Notes: generated by a model not told the origin, from the sequence alone. A DNA stretch of 64,000 nt from Terfezia claveryi (GCA_015179025.1 WHUX01000253.1:1-64000); one strand, 5' to 3'. Shown: positions 46,701-59,969, counted from the stretch's first letter. Made by a program: numbers and translations.

Positions 46701-46779
46701 CAAATAAGGTACCCATGCGAACAGCCGCACAAGATTTAGCATATCGATAGCCACCAAGGATAAAAACAACAAGGATATA

Positions 46780-47130
46780 ATCAAGGAATGACCCTTGTCA
46801 AGACAGGTACCAGATTTTAGCAAGTATTCGTTAGAGCTAACAACACCCCGCACTGGCTTTAATTGATCTCCAAACGAAGGGAGGAGACTTAATCAATTCT
46901 CAATTTGTACACCTATACAAAATACCAACTAGAAGTATCAGAAGAAATCATTAAGTACTGCAATTAAAGGCTCAAAAGGAACGATAGACAAAGCTTGTAC
47001 TATCAAACTTGATTGGATAGGTTATGTAGAAGAACGAACGTTCTATATAGCTCATTTGACTAGATGGGACATGATATAGTAGAACCTGCTCTTAGCAAAG
47101 TGCGAGCAATAATTCCTGCCCATCAGGAAC
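46780..47130 (+). pseudogene. D3 protease region
   Basis: Reads ALIDLQTKGGDLINSQFVHL near 46855-46915 and IKLDWIGYVEERTFYIAHLT near 47005-47065. D-L-Q again replaces D-S/T-G. Frame shifts separate the pieces. Confidence 0.65.
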
Positions 47131-47394
47131 CAGTTACTATCCAACCGGAAAAATTCCTCGATTCCAGTTAAGGTATGGAAGGATCTAGAACCATAGCGAA
47201 TAGTATAAGATCAGCATATACTCAGGTCAGCTGCAAATCAGTTACAGATTATAGTGAACTAGATAATTGGAAAATATTAGAGACATAGAAGAACCGATTC
47301 AGAAAGAGAACTCGTGACAGCTGTTTCTACAGTACAGAAACAATTCAACCCTGTAACGGAGTTTCCCTTATTATTTCCCAAACAATTCCATGGG

Positions 47395-48760
47395 AATTAC
47401 CACCACTAAGAAAAATTAATCACTCTATCAAACCAAAAGCAGAAGCTACTTGGATACCAAAATGGCGACCCTCAGGACATCGATTTAGACAACAAATCCA
47501 TGACAAATTAGTCGAAGAAGAAGCATCAGGTCGCATATATAGAGTAGAAAATGACACAAATGCTGTAGTCATGTTCACTATCCCTAAACGAGATAAACCG
47601 GAAGAAGCTAGACATGTCAATGACTGTCGAGACCGCAATTTAGCTGTCGAACTGGACCACACCCATTGCCAGATATTAATGAAGCAATTGAACTAGTAGC
47701 GGAAATCCTATTTGGACTAAGCTCGACTTAGCCGACGGATTTTTTAATATTAGAATTAATAAAGAATCTGAGAACACTCTACCTTTTTATGTCACATAGG
47801 ATATTTTAGAAGTAGAGTTATGAACAAGGGGATCGTAACCACCAGCTACCATGGTTCGCATTATGCATGAAATTTTTAAGGACATGGTCTATAAAAATTT
47901 AATCATCTATATTATGACATTATTATATTCTCCAAAATGTATGAAGAACATGTAGAATTATTGAAGAAAGTACTTCAATGCCTACAGGATGAGAAATTCT
48001 ATCTCAAAGAAAGCAAATGCCAGTTCTTTACTCCAAGATTGGAAATCTTAGGACATGTTTTGACATCAGATGGATTATATGTAGACCTAAGAAGAGGACT
48101 ACTATATTAACATTTCCAACTCCTACAAGAAAAAAGGATCTTAGAGGATTCCTTGAATCATTAATTATCTCAGCAGATTTATTCCTGACTTGGCATCGTA
48201 TGCAAGCACCCTGTCAGAACTGCAAGGAGAAACAAAGAAATGGGAATGGACAGATACTCATAATGCAGCATTTGAAAAACTTAAGGAACTCGTGAATTCC
48301 CCACATGTTTTAAAACCCTAGGAATAATGAATCTACTGAACCCAAATATTTAGTCTGTGATGCTAGTGATGTAGGACTAGGATCTTGGATAGGTCAAGGA
48401 CCGTTGACGTACATTAGACCATCATGCTTCTACTCTAGAAAATTTAATCCAGTACAACTCAATTATCCTACCTTTCAAAAGGAATTATTAGTGATTATTG
48501 ACTCATTAAATTTTTTGAAGCACAATTAAGAGGTACAAGTTCACTATCCTTACCGACCACAAACATTAGTAACCTTTCATACTCAAACACCTGCAAGCCA
48601 GAAATTGAGGCGATGGCAAGATTACCTAATGGAATTTGATACAGATATACAGCATACTGCAGGAAAGGAAAATTTGATAGCAGACACTCTATCAAGAAAG
48701 CATAAATACTTGGACACTCCCACCACTGAGGACGATTATATCTCCAACAGCATTGATCCT
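47395..48760 (+). pseudogene. D3 reverse transcriptase and RNase H
   Basis: RT start PPLRKINHSIKPKAEATWIP, fingers MFTIPKRDKPEEARHVNDCR, KLDLADGFFNI after a frame change, palm with the YxDD region disrupted by an indel near 47910, then GHVLTSDGLYVD. RNase H: YLVCDASDVGLGSWIGQGP, FQKELLVIIDSL, and the open frame 48605-48802 with FDTDIQHTAGKENLIADTLS. Confidence 0.85.
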
Positions 48761-50030
48761 CCTAACCATACCTACAACCGCAAATCTCTACCAACGCTTT
48801 AAGAACTTTCCACTCACCAGAAACCTCTACTCAAACAATATGGTTTCTCGCGGAGCTATCAATTTCAAGCATGTCGACTGTGACTTCAATAAATTGTGGA
48901 AGAGCCGAAGAACTTAGACACCATATCTTCTGTCTATACTTCGAGGGCATCCAGATGAAGAAAGCGAATATGACATGATGAAGGAAGAAGAGTCCTCAGA
49001 GATGAGACTCTATCCACCATACCAGAAGAAGTTTTCAGCGGTATGATCGTGTACCCAATATAAACAAGAACAAACCTTAACAGTTCTTGGACTAAGATAT
49101 AGGCCTCCATCTTCTGAAAACGCTCAACAAAATACCCTCGCTCCGAAGAAGCGAAAGAAATTGCTATGACCTAGCTCATAGCAATTGGCAACAATACAAA
49201 AGGATGCACTGGTCCTTTTGCCATGATTTTTACTGTCCAGCTCATGGCAGCTCCACGCCATGAACAACCGCATGTTCACTGTCGAAACATGCGCAATCTG
49301 CAACCACCACGGACATGGCAGTTTGAACTGTGACCTGTCAGCCTCAGTTCTTAAGAAGGAGAAGGAATTCCTTACGACTCGTATTGCACATCTCGTATCC
49401 GCAAATGAGCCTCAAAAGGAACTAGCACCAGTACAACAAACACCAGCTTATCCACCTCCTCAAGCTCTTAGCCTGAAGAAGCTATCCAAGAAATCGGAGA
49501 ATGGGCAAAAAGATGGATTACCAACAAGCCGACACGACCTACTCTCCAACCCAGCATTCAGTTCAGTAACCCTACCGAACAGATGAGCACCCGACAAATG
49601 GAACAGGAGATCATGAATACTCCTGTTGCCCACAACAACCATGGAATGCACCTCAACAACCAGCTGCAACGCTAGCAGCAGTAACGCAATTCCAATCAAC
49701 ACCGCGCCGTCACCACTCTTCTAAAAAGCGAGTAGCCATTGATGAAGATTCACCCTCTTTCATTCAAGACACCAAGACCTCCAGACAGCGTTGTGATTTC
49801 TGTAAGTTCTCAGGACATAATCTTCTACATGCAAGGAGAAGAAACCACCATCAATGACTTCAACATAAGGATCGAACCGACCCTCAACAAGCTCATTGAA
49901 GAGAAACACATCAGTGACGGATGGGAAGACGACAAGGACTACTTCATCACACAGTGGCTTGACCAAGGTACAGGTATGAAAGCCGCATATCAATCATGCA
50001 TGAAAGTATGTCCTATCTGGAAGAACTACT
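48760..50030 (+). pseudogene. D3 spacer domain with two CCHC knuckles
   Basis: Follows ADTLSRKHKYLDTPT. Contains an acidic segment (SEYDMMKEEE-type near 48960), the open frame 49260-49586 with knuckle C-AI-C-NHHG-H-GSLN-C (49290-49331) and LKKEKEFLTTRIAHLVS, a Pro-rich tract (AYPPPQAL), and knuckle C-DF-C-KFSG-H then a one-base deletion before the final C (49792-49832). Spacer order and both knuckles match D2. No similarity to gag outside the knuckles is obvious to me. Confidence 0.75.
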
Positions 50031-51000
50031 ATAATACCTTTGTGAACCGTAAGGATCATAGAAGAAGAGACGGATTTTTGTATGTCAAGAACGACAAGGA
50101 CAATGGAGATTAGTCTTGCCCTCTACCTTTAACATCGAAGGTAAGAACTATCTCGAATTGGTTATTAAAGATGCACATGAAGCAACCGCTCATGGTGGCA
50201 TTGAAAAAACGATGAAATATCTTACTGACCGATATGATTGCCAGTCCTTTGCAGAACCAACTAAGGACTATATCAGAAGTTGTGATACTTGTCAATGGAC
50301 AAAGTATTCCAACAAGGCGCCACTTGGACTCGTAACCCCATTACATGTACCAAGCAGGCCATGGACTGACATATCGATGGATTTTCTTAAGTTAGCACCT
50401 GTGTTTACTAAGTGTTCAATTTTGTACCCGAATATTCCTGTTGAAGAAGATCATGTAGTTTGTATTTCATGACTTTGGACGATTGTCGATAGACAATCAG
50501 GATTCAAGTTTCTTATTCCTGTCTCAGATAATTTACAGCAGAACAATGTACTGCTACCTTTGATACTCATGTAGTCCCAACTATGGGATACCCTTTCTGT
50601 ATTGTTTTTGACCGCGACACTCTTTTTATGTCAACGCACTTTCAAGATTGGGCTAGGAATAAAGGAATCAAGTTGGAACCGTCTACCGCATATCATCCAC
50701 GTGCAGACGGACAATCGGAAATTGTGAACAAAGAAATTCTACAAGTAGCAAGAGCCTGTAAAATCGAAGGATTTGATTGGCTACAGAAACTACCAGAGAT
50801 ACAGTTGAAACTTAACTCTAGGTATAACGCCGCTAGACAGAATAGTCCTTTTCCATACTATTTGGATTTAATGCACATCTTGGCGTATCGATACTTCCAT
50901 ACCCCATTAATGCATATGTACCGCAAATGAACGTCATGAGGTAACGTCTAAAAACCTATATGACGCCAAGAAGACTCAAGCATCTCAAGCAAACAAACGA
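50031..51000 (+). pseudogene. D3 integrase
   Basis: Finger complete: DAHEATAHGGIEK ... SCDTCQWTKYSNKAPLG in open frame 50116-50472. Core D in TDISMDFLKLAPVFTK, second D in IVFDRDTLFMSTHFQDWARN (50583-50930), E in YHPRADGQSEIVNKEIL: all three catalytic residues are retained though split by frame changes near 50470 and 50530. Confidence 0.88.
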
Positions 51001-51680
51001 CTACCCAATACAGCCAAATTTTCAGTCGGACAACAAGTTATGCTTTCCTCAGAAAATATCAACCTATCGAATGTCTCACCCAAACTCAAACCAAAATGGC
51101 TAGGCCCATTTCCCATTATTTCTAGTAATCGGAAACGCAATAACTATAGCCTAGACCTATCCAGTCAACCTGACCTCCACCTCATATATAATACTTTTCA
51201 TATCAGCAAACTCAAACCTACTATAAAAACGATCCTACCCAGTTCCCTCACAGACAATCTCAGGAACCAGGACCAATTCAAGATGATCGTTATGAAGTTG
51301 AAAAGATATTAGAATTCAGAACAGCTCCTCGAACTGGAGAAAGACAATATAAGGTCAGATGGCTAGGATACTCTCCTAAAATGATTCCTGGGTAAACGCC
51401 AAGGATATCACCACCAAATTCTTCAAGACTTCTGGACGACCGAAGTATAGAAGATACATTCAAGAGACGTCGAAGAACTAAAGGAAAACAAGGACCACGA
51501 ACTAGAGATGAGACCCGAGCTCTCATCCAACAAGAACGAGATAGAATCATGAGTCAAGGAAATACTAAGGATATTCATGTTAATGCTAATATATTAACAA
51601 TGCATCAAATCTTAGGACGTATGGAAACCAATATGGCAGAGCGAAAGAAGTAAGGATAGGAAATCTTCTATGTGGGGAAG
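51001..51680 (+). pseudogene. D3 integrase tail and chromodomain
   Basis: Barrel KLKPKWLGPFPIISSNRKRN in open frame 51040-51312, then chromodomain at ~51270-51430: DDRYEVEKILEFRTAPRTGE, RQYKVRWLGYSP, with one base missing before DSWVN. Basic tail, then the purine tract CTATGTGGGGAAG just before the 3' LTR. Confidence 0.85.
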
Positions 51681-52354
51681 TGTAATGAGAACGTTGTTTC
51701 ATTGCTTATATAATTGATTATATACTTTTGTATTTCTATATTACTACTATGTTATGTAACTAAGCCTCTCGGTTGAAGGACTAGCCTTCCACCACCTCCT
51801 ATTGCTTTATAAGCATCCATAGCACGCGGAATTTGCCATAGGAACTTCCATGGAACTTGCCATATGAGCACACCCTCATTATGGCCGCGTGACCTCTGTT
51901 TAAGGTGTGTGACTCATTACTATGGCCACATGACCATCGTTTATGGCGTGTGACTCATTACTATGGCCACATGATCCCTTTTGTACAGCGCACCACCTTC
52001 TGGTGTGCCACCTTTATTGTATTTATTTCCTTAGTCATCAGATCTCAGAGGAGTATAAATAGGCCGCTGGATTCCCTCTGGAATCCAAAGAAAGACAAGA
52101 AGCAACAAGCAAGCATACAGCAGCAAGCAAGCCTATATCTGATCAGATCAAGATCATATAGCTTAGATAGCACAAATCATAGAAGATAGATTACACCAGT
52201 TAATTACTGTTCCCTTCGGGAACGTCCCACATATAATCTCCCTACCCTTCTGAGGTCTTACCTCAGCAGAACCGAAATACACAAATGTCCGTGCCTACAG
52301 ATATAGATTGTATAAACGGTACCGAATAAATACTGTCTAGTACCATTCATTACA
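51681..52354 (+). repeat. D3 3' LTR
   Basis: 674 bp, TGTAATGAGAACG ... TTCATTACA. Close to the 5' LTR, so the element is recent. Confidence 0.93.
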
Positions 52355-53890
52355 ATTTGAGCTTTGTCACGAATATTGGAAGGTTTGCTTCGAAGTGATC
52401 CCTGACCAGGGCAGGCACGCATACAATATCGGTGATATCGCCAGAGGAGATGGGCTGACCGTCGATGACGTCCAGAATACGGGGGGTTTTGAGCTTTGAC
52501 ATAGGAATGGAGAATTTACTGACAAAGGCCTGGTCAACGAATACAATTCCTGAGGCTCCACAATCTATGAGTGCTGACGTGGTAATTGTTCTATCATTAA
52601 TATTGAGGGCGATAGATACAACAAAATGCTCACTGAACAAGCGAGATTCATCAATGGTGGAAGAAATAGAAAATGCAGACAAAGACAAATAGCCTGGGGC
52701 AGGTCCCTTGCTAGTGTTAGTAATAAGGCAAGGGATAGGGCTTTTCTCGACTCATCAACCTCCTCAATCCTAGATTCGGAGATGGCGTGGGTGGCCATCG
52801 AGTGGTTTTTGTGGAGGGGACATGCCGCGATAAAATGGTCCCCTTTCCCACATGCTATGCACAGCCCGTTTATTCGGCGGTGATCTCTCTCCTCCTGAGT
52901 TAACCATGGCCTACCTGCGGATAGGTCCATAGGTGCAGCACCACCTGCCATGAGAGAGGGGTGTGTGGGTTTGTTGGCCGAGGCCGGAACTTGGGCAGGC
53001 TTAGGGGTCAGTTGCTGTGTTTGCTGAAGTGAGCGGGTGGCAGGGCAGAAGGTAAAGCAGTGTCTCAACCTAGCCATCCGTTGTTCCACCCTGGATGCCT
53101 GGTCGATTAATTCATCGAGACTCTTGGTCTCTGGGAGGGTGACCATGGCTTTTTGAAGCTCGTCATTCAGTCCCTTCTGGAACTGCTCGAGCTTTGACTG
53201 GTCGTTCTACAATACTTCTGCTGCCAGCCTGGAGAACTCTGCCACATATGTGGACAGATCTGAATTACGTTGTTTCAGGGCTTGGAGAGCCCAGCTAGCC
53301 GTGCCCACAGCATCAGGGTCCCCAAAAGCCCTGTCTAGAATAGCGAAGAGTGCCAGGATGCCGTCCAGCTTAATCCCAGTCTCAAGGACATATGGCTGGA
53401 TTTGATCTACTGCCTTACCCTCCAGCAGGGCAAAGACATAAGCCAATCAGTGTTGCTCGGATGGGAATCTGGCTGAGTCCCCATTGAGTTTGAGGTTTAT
53501 TGAGTTCTTCCAAGCTCGGAGGCGAGCCCTATCCCTATTGAATTTGGGGAGGGTTGGAATACTTTCGGTTTTAGCAGTTGGTGCAGAGGGTGGGGTTCCC
53601 GACATAGCGGCCTTAGCTCAGTTGAGGGTCTGGATCATGGTTCGCTCGTTGGCCAGAGCGATGGTGGCATTGTCGAGGTCGTTTTGGAGTACTGTGATTT
53701 CTTCATCGGCGGATCTTAGTTTTCGTTCAGCCATGGCCAAGCTATTGCCGAGTTCGGCCCCGATGGTATCCATGGCCTCGAAGATGTCGATGACCTCTCG
53801 ACAATAGGCATTCAATTCGTTCGGGCCTAAGGGTATAGGGGAGTTCCTCTAGGTTTGAAACCTGATAGCGGGTGGAGGGGTTCTAGACAT
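52355..53890 (-). pseudogene. A2 gag and protease
   Basis: Gag from ATG 53890 (MSRTPPPAIRF) in pieces 53815-53618, 53446-53207 and 53146-52565, with stops at Q/W codons. Knuckle CIACGKGDHFIAAC intact. Protease 52688-52360: TSALIDCGASGIVFVDQAFV. Gag reads past the A1 stop site because TAG is TTA here, overlapping pol by ~180 nt; the pol -1 frame is open through the overlap. The frameshift-type hairpin is present (52704-52735). Confidence 0.88.
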
Positions 53891-53926
53891 GACAGCGTAC
53901 CAGTTGGTCGAGAAGATCCAACGTAG

Positions 53927-54475
53927 TGTAACGACGGCTCTGGGGATAAGGTAACCAAAGGGTACACCAGGGCAAGGACAGGAACAAAATGAGACACATG
54001 TAGGAGTGCTATGTATGTGATCAGGGGAAAGGCTAGGAGCAAGGTAAGGGCAGGGCTAGGGTAACACATACATGTAGGAACGCTACGTATATGACTAGGG
54101 AAGGCTGGGATGGGGGACAAGTGCAAGAGGCAAGAGATACGCAGAAGCGGTTGCCGTATGTGTCGGAAGGAGACAGCTGTTGCTGTAGAGCTGTTTCATG
54201 AGACAAGGAGGTGCACAAGAGAGGTGCATGAGCGCTGGGAGAAGCAAGGCCATGTATTCAATATACAAGACGTTGGATGGGGATCCAACGAGAGGGCGGA
54301 GAGAGCAAGCTATATATACAGGCTTCCTTCTTAGCCAAGGCCACCAGAAGGAATAAGGTTCCCAAGACCCCTTATCTTGGGAATAGAGATAACAACGATA
54401 TCAATCAACAATAACAAGAGTCGGACGGAATCCCATCTGACTCTCAAACCTGGCTAGAAAAGGATAGTTGTGACA
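53927..54475 (-). repeat. A2 5' LTR
   Basis: 549 bp, same ends as 38485-39033. Its coding-strand side is followed by CTACGTTGGATCTTC as in A1. Confidence 0.93.
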
Positions 54476-57400
54476 AGCTAGGTCAATAGCAATTTCCTTC
54501 GCTTCTTTATAAGCGAGAGTATGTTGTTGATTATTTTTAGAAGAGGGAGGTCCATATCTCAGTTCAAGAACTGTGAAAGGTTTATTCTTGTTTATATTAG
54601 GTATATGATTATACTCACTGAAAACCTCTTGTAGTATAGTCAATAGAGTTTCATCATCTGAAGACTCTTCTTTCTTTATTTTATCAGATTCACTTTCTTT
54701 ATCTTGGATGCTATCAAAGTATAGACAGAAGATATGGTGTCTAAGTTCTTTGGCTCTTTGATAACATTTATTGAAGTTGCAGTTGATATACTTAAAATTG
54801 ATAGCTCCGTAAGAAACCATATTGTTTTAAGTAGAGGATTTTGGTAAGTAGAAAGTTCTTAAAGCATTGGTAGAGATATTGTAGTTGTAGGTATGGTTAG
54901 TAGGATTGATACTATTAGAAATATAATCATCCTTAGTGGTGAGAGTGTCCAAGTATTTATGCTTTCTTGATTGAGTATCTACTATCAAATTTTCCTTTCC
55001 TAAAGTATACTATATGTCTGTATCAAATTCCATTAGATAATCTTGCTATTGCCTCAATTTTCCACTTGTAGGTATTTGAGTATGGAAGGTTACTAATGGT
55101 TTGTAGTCAGTAAGGATAGTGAACTTATGACCTTTCAATTGTACTTCAAAAAATTTTAATTAGTCAATAATTACTAATAATACCTTTTAAAAGGTAGAAT
55201 AATTAAGTTAGGCTAGATTAAATTTTCTAGAGTGGAAGTATAATGGTCTGATATACATCAATAGTATTTACACTATATATGATTCTAGTTCTATATCACT
55301 TATATTATAGACTAAATATTTAGGTTTAGTAGATTCATTATTTCAAGGTTTTAAAATATATAAGGATTTTATAAGTTCTTTAAGTTTTTCAAATACTATA
55401 TCATGAGTATCTATCTATTCCCATTTCCTTATTTCTTCTTGTAGTTTTGACAGGGTTCTTGTATACAATACTAAGTTAGGAATAAATTTACTAAGATAAT
55501 TAACAATTCCGAGAAATCCTCTAAAATCCTTTTTTTGAGTAGAAGTTGAAAATATTAATATAGTAGTCCTCTTTTTTAGGTCTATATATAATTAATCTAA
55601 TATTAAAACATGTTCTAAGATTTCCAATCTTAGAGTAAAGAACTGGCATTTACTTTTTTTGAGATAGAATTTCTCATTCTGTAGATATTGAAGTACTTTC
55701 TTCCATAATTCTCCATGTTCTTTATATGTTTTAGAGACTATAATAATATTATAAATATAGATAATTTAATTTTTATTGACTATGTTTTTAAAAATTTATA
55801 CATAATATAAACTATGGTAGCTGGTATATTACGATCCCCTTATTATATAACTCTACTTCTAAAATATCCTATATAATATAAAAAAGTAGAGTATTCCTCA
55901 GATTCTTTATTATTGCTAATATGAAAAAATCCATTAGCTAAGTTGAGTTTAGTCTAATTGGGATTCTCTGCTACTAGTTCAATTGCTTTATTAATATTTG
56001 GCAATGGGGTATAGTCGGGTTCGATAGTTAAATTGCAGTCTCCACAGTCATTGATATATCTAGCTTGTTCTAGTTTATCTTATTTAGAAATAGTAAATAT
56101 CTTCCATAATTCTATATGTTTTTTATATGTTTTGGAAAAAATACTAATATTATTAATATAGATACTTAAATTTTTATAGACTATATCCTTAAAACTTTCA
56201 TACATAATATGAACCATAGTAGCTAGTGTATTACAATCCCTTTGCTATATAATTTTATTTCTTAAATATCCTATATGATATAAAAGGATAGAGTATTATT
56301 TAGACTCTTTATAATTTCTAATATTAAAAAATCCATTAGCTAAGTCGAGCTTAATCTAAATAAGATTTTCCATTATAAGTTCAATTGCTTTATTAATATT
56401 TGGCAATAGGATATAGTCCAGTTTAACAGCTAAATAATAGTCTTAACAGTCATTGATATATTTAGCTTCTTCCAGTTTATCTCGTCTAGAGATAGTATAT
56501 ATAACTATAATATTTATGTTATTTTCTACTCTAGTTTTATGACCTGATACATCTTTGTCAACTAATTTTGTTATAGATTTATTATCTAACTTAATGTCCT
56601 GAAGGTCCCTATTTTAGTAGCTAAGTAGGTCTGACTTTTGGTTTGAAAGAGTGATTAAGCTTTCTTAGTGGTAGCAATTCCCATAGAATTGTCTTAGAAA
56701 ATAATAAGAGAAACTTAGTTACAGGGTTGAATTGTTTCTGTACTATAGAAACAGCTATTACAAGTTCTCTTTCTAAATTAGTATCTTCTATATTACTAAT
56801 ATTTTCACAATTATCTTATTTACAATAATCTATAACTGATTCATAGCTGACTTATATAAATACTAATCTTATACTATTCACTATAGTTCTAAATTCTTTC
56901 TATATACTTAGCTGGAATTGAGGAATATTTTTTAGTTGGATAGTAACTAGTTCTTGATAGATAGGAATTATTACTTATACTTTGCTGAGAGCAGGCTCCT
57001 CTAGTATCATGTCGTATCTAGTCAAATGAGCTACATAGAATATTCATTCTTTTATATAACCTATCTAATCTAGTTCAATAGTATAAGCTTTGTCTATTAT
57101 TCCTTTGAGCCTTTAATTGCTATACTTAATAATTTCTTTTCTATACTTCTAGTTTGTATTTTGTATAAGTATACAAATTGAGAATTGATTAAGTCTCCTC
57201 CCTTTGCTTGAAGATTAATTAAAGCTAGTACAGAGTATTTGTTAGCCTTAACGAATACTTTTTTAAAATTTGGTACTTGTCTTGATAAGCATAATTCCTT
57301 CATTTTATCCTTATTACTTTTGTTCTTGGTAACTATTGGCATAGCTAAATCTTATGCAGCTATACTTATAGGTACCTTATTCTATCATTTCCTACAATCC

Positions 57401-59969
57401 TTATAAGTGTGTTCAGGGTTCTAATACTATAGATATTTCTTATCTCTAATCAATTACATCTTTATCTTTTGATCTAACTTTTTTGTAATAGTGTCTCAAT
57501 CTGAGTCCTTTTATTTTTTTGTATTAGGTTTGGTACTGAAATTATGGCTAGAATTAAATCCTGTTTTTTGTCCTTGATTCTGGTCTCTATATAGACTATA
57601 ACTCTGATTTTTAATTTGAGAGTATAGTTATTAGAATATATTTGGTATAGGTAGTGGAGTAATATCTTTCTTTGAAGCTTTATATGACTCTATTTAATAT
57701 ACAAGCTAATCATATAACTATTCTTCCTTAATTAAAAGAATTAATATAGCTGATATATATAGTGGCAGGTAATTAAAAAACTTTCTTTTCTTAACTTCTT
57801 GTAATATTGACTGGTTGCTATTTTTGTTAATTAATTTAATTTGTATTTTAGTAAGCTAATTGGCAAATTGTTTAATTCCTATGTGATATCTATTCTTATA
57901 TAGTATGACTATCTCCCATCATTTCTACAAAATATCCTTACTAGTAAAGAGTATTAAAATATCTCTTAGCACTAGTATGAAGCTAAAGAATATTATATTC
58001 TTTCCTTTTTTTCTTAGGAATTAATTATAAATAGTAAGTGTACTTCCTTCCATTCTAAATCTAACAATTTCAAAATCTGAAGTATCTTTCAAATCCATTC
58101 CTTTAATAACTAACTAATATTATATGGCTATGGCATAAGAGTCAAAATATTATGAGTCTTACTACTTTTTGTCTTCTCTTCTTATTTTTTCTAGTAGATC
58201 AATCTTTATTCCTTTTAAAGCATTAGTTACTTTATAGTTACTTATTATAACTATTCCTGTTATAGATACCTATTGCTAGTATTCAACTGATTTTCCTCAT
58301 TTAGGTTTTCTTTTCAAAGGTTAACTTGCAACTGATAATACTTTATTAGAGTCTGAGCTATTATCTCTACTATTATTAGAGTCTCATCCTCCTCCTTAAG
58401 GTTTCTGTTTCTGTTGGTCTAGTCCTATATCTAGATTATTATCATTTTCTAGTAATTTTATATCTTTTGGTAGTTAGTCTTTATTATCTGATTTTTATTT
58501 AACCTAGTTTTCTTTTCTGTTATTTTGGATACTCAACCTTTACTTTTTGATTAATCTTTTTGTATTTTTAGGAACACTTCTAGGACTTCTTTACTAGGAT
58601 TGAAAAAATCCTTTACAATATATACTGATTCTTTTAAATGAGTACCACTTATCATAAATACTCTTATTTTTCCCAATGTACTATTACCCAATTAGGTTTT
58701 TTTAAAAGAGGAACAAGAGGTTTCTTTAATTGTTTACTTAAAATACATTCATTTCTAAGTCTTTTTTTTTGAATGAGTATAGTGTTAGCCATAAATAGTA
58801 TTTTACTATAGCTTCTATTAAAAGTTGAGTATCTTTAGGATAATACTATTAAGCATGTCCTATTAAGCAAGTATATTTCAAAATCTTTTTAATTGTTAGA
58901 AAATGTCTATCTCAAAACCCCTCTAGTATAAGAGGTAATGCTATACTAAAATATAGTTTAGTTCTCACTCTATCTGGATTTCTTATTTCTATATTTATAA
59001 GTAGATTTATTTCTCTTTCTATATTATGAACTATAAATCTAGTCTTTTGGGAGTTTCTTGTACTAATTGCTTAATATTTTTAGGTAATATAGTTAACTAC
59101 TTTAACCTCTTAGTTTTCTTACTAAGTTTAGATACTGTTAATATCTGATTTCATTATTCATCTACAACTAAATACAGCTAGTTATATGATATAATTATTA
59201 AGTTACTTTTCTTCTTTAGTACCTTACTGTAGTGATAGTGTTATAGCTAATAATCCTCATTATATCTATTTGACTAACAGTTCTATAGGCTTAGTAGCTG
59301 ACTTGATTAGTGAGACTGAATATTAGGATCTTAATATTTTTCATGGTCCTAGTTTTTCTTTATCTACTAGTCTAGAATCTAGTTTTAGTTTTTTCAGCAA
59401 GAGTGTTACTTTTTTTAATTAGTATATTGAGGTAGATGTTAGTAGCACAGAGATATTAGTAGAGATATCCAGGCTTAAAGAATATTCTGATAGAAGTAAT
59501 TCTAATCTAGAGGAGATAGCTATAGTAGAGGTAGTAAGATTTGAGCTTTAAGATAGTTATACTTAGTTGTTTAAACCAATTATTACTAGGACTTAGAAGG
59601 CTAGTTTTTCTATAATATACTAGTACTATAGGTACAGATATAATAGCAGTTACTAGAAGTATAAGATAATTTGTTGATCTTATTAGAAAAAGTATTATAA
59701 ACGAAGGTGGGATTGTTTAATATGGGATAACATAGCCCATTAGAGCTCTACTTAGCTTGCTTCTAAGTTTTTTATTGATATACTATAGTTGATAGTCTAA
59801 TGTCTTATTATTAAATTTTATTGGCTAGCTAGTAGAATGAAAATATTAATTTTATATGTACATATATGTGTTGAAATGTATATATTTACATGAGTATAAT
59901 AAAGGTATCCAAAGGTTGATTAGACTTTGAATTTCAAAGTAAAGATTAGGTAAGTAAGTTAAAAAAAAT
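54476..59969 (-). pseudogene. D1 gag to RNase H, heavily decayed
   Basis: Aligns with D2 31680-36769 from right to left: leader (59530-59969), gag (~59150-57400), protease (57342-57097 open, ALINLQAKGGDLINSQFVYL), RT (~56650-55430), RNase H (~55400-54970), spacer start (54820-54401). Almost every Q and W codon in conserved motifs is now a stop, and TpA is very frequent. It contains a 400-bp tandem duplication in RT. Confidence 0.85.
55700..56500 (-). repeat. 400-bp tandem duplication in D1 RT
   Basis: Units 55700-56100 and 56101-56500 both start CTTCCATAATTCT and end with a GATAGTATAT/AATAGTAAATAT-type sequence. D2 and D3 have the segment once. The units have many point differences, so the duplication is old relative to much of the decay. 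Confidence 0.8.

Larger units (their letters stand above)
43448..52354 (+). mobile_element. Ty3/gypsy chromovirus D3 inside A2
   Basis: Youngest full D element, plus strand, LTRs 43448-44131 and 51681-52354. TSD ATTTA/ATTTG (43443-43447, 52355-52359), one G to A apart. It sits in the protease codons of A2 between KLKL and KYPIVL. Its coding sequence keeps most C/G bases, but many single-base losses shift the frame, so decay here looks different from D1 and D2. Confidence 0.93.
38485..54475 (-). mobile_element. Ty3/gypsy chromovirus A2 inside D1
   Basis: Second full A-family element, LTRs 549 bp each, TSD AGCTA (38480-38484, 54476-54480). Minus strand. It is interrupted by a solo D LTR (40614-41292) and by D3 (43448-52354); net length about 6.4 kb. 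Fewer stops than GypB. Gag and pol pieces of 60-270 codons are open. Confidence 0.95.
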
